This document shows, piece by piece, positions 62,556 to 64,000 of a DNA stretch of 64,000 nt (its first letter is position 1; every line of letters starts with the position of its first letter). The notes beneath the pieces were generated by a model. The model searched no databases and was not told the origin of the DNA. It saw nothing but the letters and a program-made list of their open reading frames with translations. Location: positions 1 through 64,000 of the forward strand of contig CAWFCV010000018.1 in NCBI GenBank assembly GCA_963814435.1. The letters run 5' to 3'. A program made the translations under genes and the position numbers. This DNA comes from JAEUPI01 sp963814435. Its GTDB lineage: Bacteria; Pseudomonadota; Gammaproteobacteria; Burkholderiales; Burkholderiaceae_C.

Positions 62556-64000
62556 TCACTGCCACAGCATCAGGTGCTCGACCGACCGGGCCCGAGCGCC
62601 AGCGCGGGCACGTAGTTGAGCAGGCCGACCAGCAGCACGGTGCCGATCAGCAGCGCGACGAACAGCGGGCCGTGCGTCGGCAGCGTGCCGGCGGTGGCGG
62701 CCAGGCGCTTCTTGGCGGCCAGCGAGCCGGCGATCGCCAGCACCGGCACGATGACGCCGAAGCGGCCGAACCACATCGCCAGCGCCAGCAGCACGTTGTA
62801 GAAGGGCGTGTTGGCCGACAGGCCGGCGAAGGCGCTGCCGTTGTTGTTGGCCGGCCGATGAGAACGCGTACAGCACCTCCGAGAAGCCGTGCGCGCCCGG
62901 GTTCAGCATGACCGGCGCGGCCGGCATCGGCCATCACCGCGACGGCGGTGCCCAGCAGCACCAGCAGCGGCGTCACCAGGATCGCGATCGAGACCATCTT
63001 CATCTCGTGCGCCTCGATCTTCTTGCCCAGGTACTCGGGCGTGCGGCCGATCATCAGGCCGGCGATGAACACCGCCATGATCGCGAACACCAGCATGCCG
63101 TACAGGCCCGAGCCGACGCCGCCGAACACCACCTCGCCGAGCTGGATCAGCACCATCGGCACCATGCCGCCGAGCGGCGTGAACGAGTCGTGCATCGCGT
63201 TCACCGCGCCGCACGACGCGGCGGTGGTGATGGCGGCGAACAGGCGCCGAGGCGGCGATGCCGAAGCGCGCCTCCTTGCCTTCCATGTTGCCGCCGGGCT
63301 GCGTGGCGCTGGCGAGCTGGTCGGCGCCGAGCGCGGCCAGCTTCGGGTTGCCCTGCTGCTCGAACGACGATGGCCGCGACCGCGAAGACCACGAACATCA
63401 GCGTCATCGCCGCCAGCATCGCCCAGCCCTGGCGCATGTCACCGACCATGCGGCCGAACACGAAGCACAGCGCCGCCGGGATCACGAAGATGCTGAGCAT
63501 CTGCAGGAAGTTGGACACCGCGCGTCGGGTTCTCGTACGGGTGCGCCGAGTTGGCGTTGAAGAAGCCGCCGCCGTTGGTGCCGAGCATCTTGATCGCCAG
63601 CTGCGACGCCACCGGGCCCATCGCCAGCGTCTGGCGTCTGGCCGGACTTGTCCTCCATCACCGGCTGGTCCTTGGCGTCCTTCACCGGCTGGCCGTCGGC
63701 GCCGAGCTTGGGCTCCTGCCAGCGCACGGTCTCGAGCGTCGTCACCGTCTCGTAGGGCTTGAAGTTCTGGATCACGCCCTGGCCGACCAGCACCAGCGCG
63801 AACACGAACGACAGCGGCAGCAGCACCCACAGCGTGGCGCGCGTCAGGTCGACCCAGACATTGCCGATGGCCTGCGCGCTGTGGCGCGCGAAGCCGCGCA
63901 CCAGCGCGACGACCACCACGATGCCGGTGGCGGCCGACAGGAAGTTCTGCACCGTCAGCGCCAGCATCTGCGTCAGGTAGCTCATCGTCGCCTCGCCGCC
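62556..64000 (-). pseudogene. kdpA: KdpA K+-translocating subunit, partial (5' end beyond window), frameshifted
   Basis: The right edge cuts the gene: GGEAT directly precedes MSYLTQMLALTVQNFLSAAT, and in KdpA this Met is about 120 residues into the protein. Selectivity and core blocks: WVDLTRATLWVLLPLSFVFA, MLGTNGGGFFNANSAHPYEN (P-loop filter), LQMLSIFVIPAALCFVFGRM, PLGGMVPMVLIQLGEVVFGG, FAGLSANTPFYNVLLALAMW and the end ALGPG-VEHLMLWQ. Slips near 63645, 63525, 63370, 63248, 62925, 62853 and 62590. Stop at 62556-62558. Confidence 0.9.

Overview
The window is about 70% G+C with dense, strand-mixed operons. Its content fits a betaproteobacterium of the order Burkholderiales (Rubrivivax/Leptothrix/Comamonadaceae-like): two Bug-type tripartite-tricarboxylate binding proteins, a branched-chain (bkd) 2-oxoacid dehydrogenase close to the Pseudomonas/Burkholderiales type, a diheme cytochrome c (DHC)/cytochrome b561/DUF1924 module, a kdp operon and short GC-rich intergenic palindromes. 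This is inferred from protein families. No rRNA, tRNA, phage, transposase or CRISPR array was seen.

Layout. 0-3.3 kb: four start/stop-overlapping genes for exported proteins (FAH family, amidohydrolase, YtkA-like, di-heme peroxidase). 3.3-9.6 kb: orphan ParA, Ldh-family dehydrogenase, GNAT, MFS exporter, DUF4864, TauE/SafE, HAD-IB phosphatase. 9.6-13.2 kb: a leftward trio with an alpha/beta-hydrolase-subtilase fusion, an SGNH hydrolase and a small unknown protein. 13.4-20.1 kb: two divergent paralogues with a class III cyclase domain, an NB-ARC-like ATPase and (clear in the intact copy) TPRs, around a small cytochrome c. 20.2-28.5 kb: a catabolic locus with an SDR, a GntR/FCD regulator, a Liv-type ABC importer, a lambda-crystallin-like dehydrogenase and a BKACE enzyme. 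28.5-35.2 kb: hydrolases, dodecin, a PQQ-type dehydrogenase with its cytochrome, an M20 amidohydrolase, RraA. 35.5-38.0 kb: an inactive HtrA-like protein, a degenerate response regulator and an intact HtrA-like protease. 38.1-44.9 kb: two Bug receptors flanking an ACMSD-like amidohydrolase, a proline-rich anchored protein, a TauD dioxygenase and a TPR-methyltransferase. 44.9-49.5 kb: ankyrin protein, then c/b-type cytochromes with a two-component system. 49.6-53.6 kb: bkdA1-bkdA2-bkdB and a thioesterase. 53.8-64.0 kb, leftward: flavoprotein, kdpE, kdpD, a 0.75-kb structured repeat, corA, a small membrane ORF, kdpC, kdpB, and kdpA running off the right edge.

Caveat on reading frames. Many well-conserved genes are interrupted by single-base indels, densest at 0.4-3.1, 13.7-16.1, 22.1-25.9, 55.5-57.6 and 59.6-63.7 kb. 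In the cases resolved by eye, removing one base usually restores the family sequence on both sides, so most are probably consensus-sequence errors rather than decay. Frames broken in the sequence as given are typed pseudogene and described by their restored product. Their coordinates run from inferred start to inferred stop.

How the parts work together. The 20-28 kb genes look like uptake plus beta-oxidation-like cleavage of a hydroxylated or amino acid substrate under GntR control. The bkd genes supply branched-chain acyl-CoA. kdpABC with kdpDE and corA is a cation-homeostasis block. The least ordinary parts are the structured repeat upstream of kdpD, the hydrolase-subtilase fusion, and the pseudo-HtrA/pseudo-receiver/HtrA trio.
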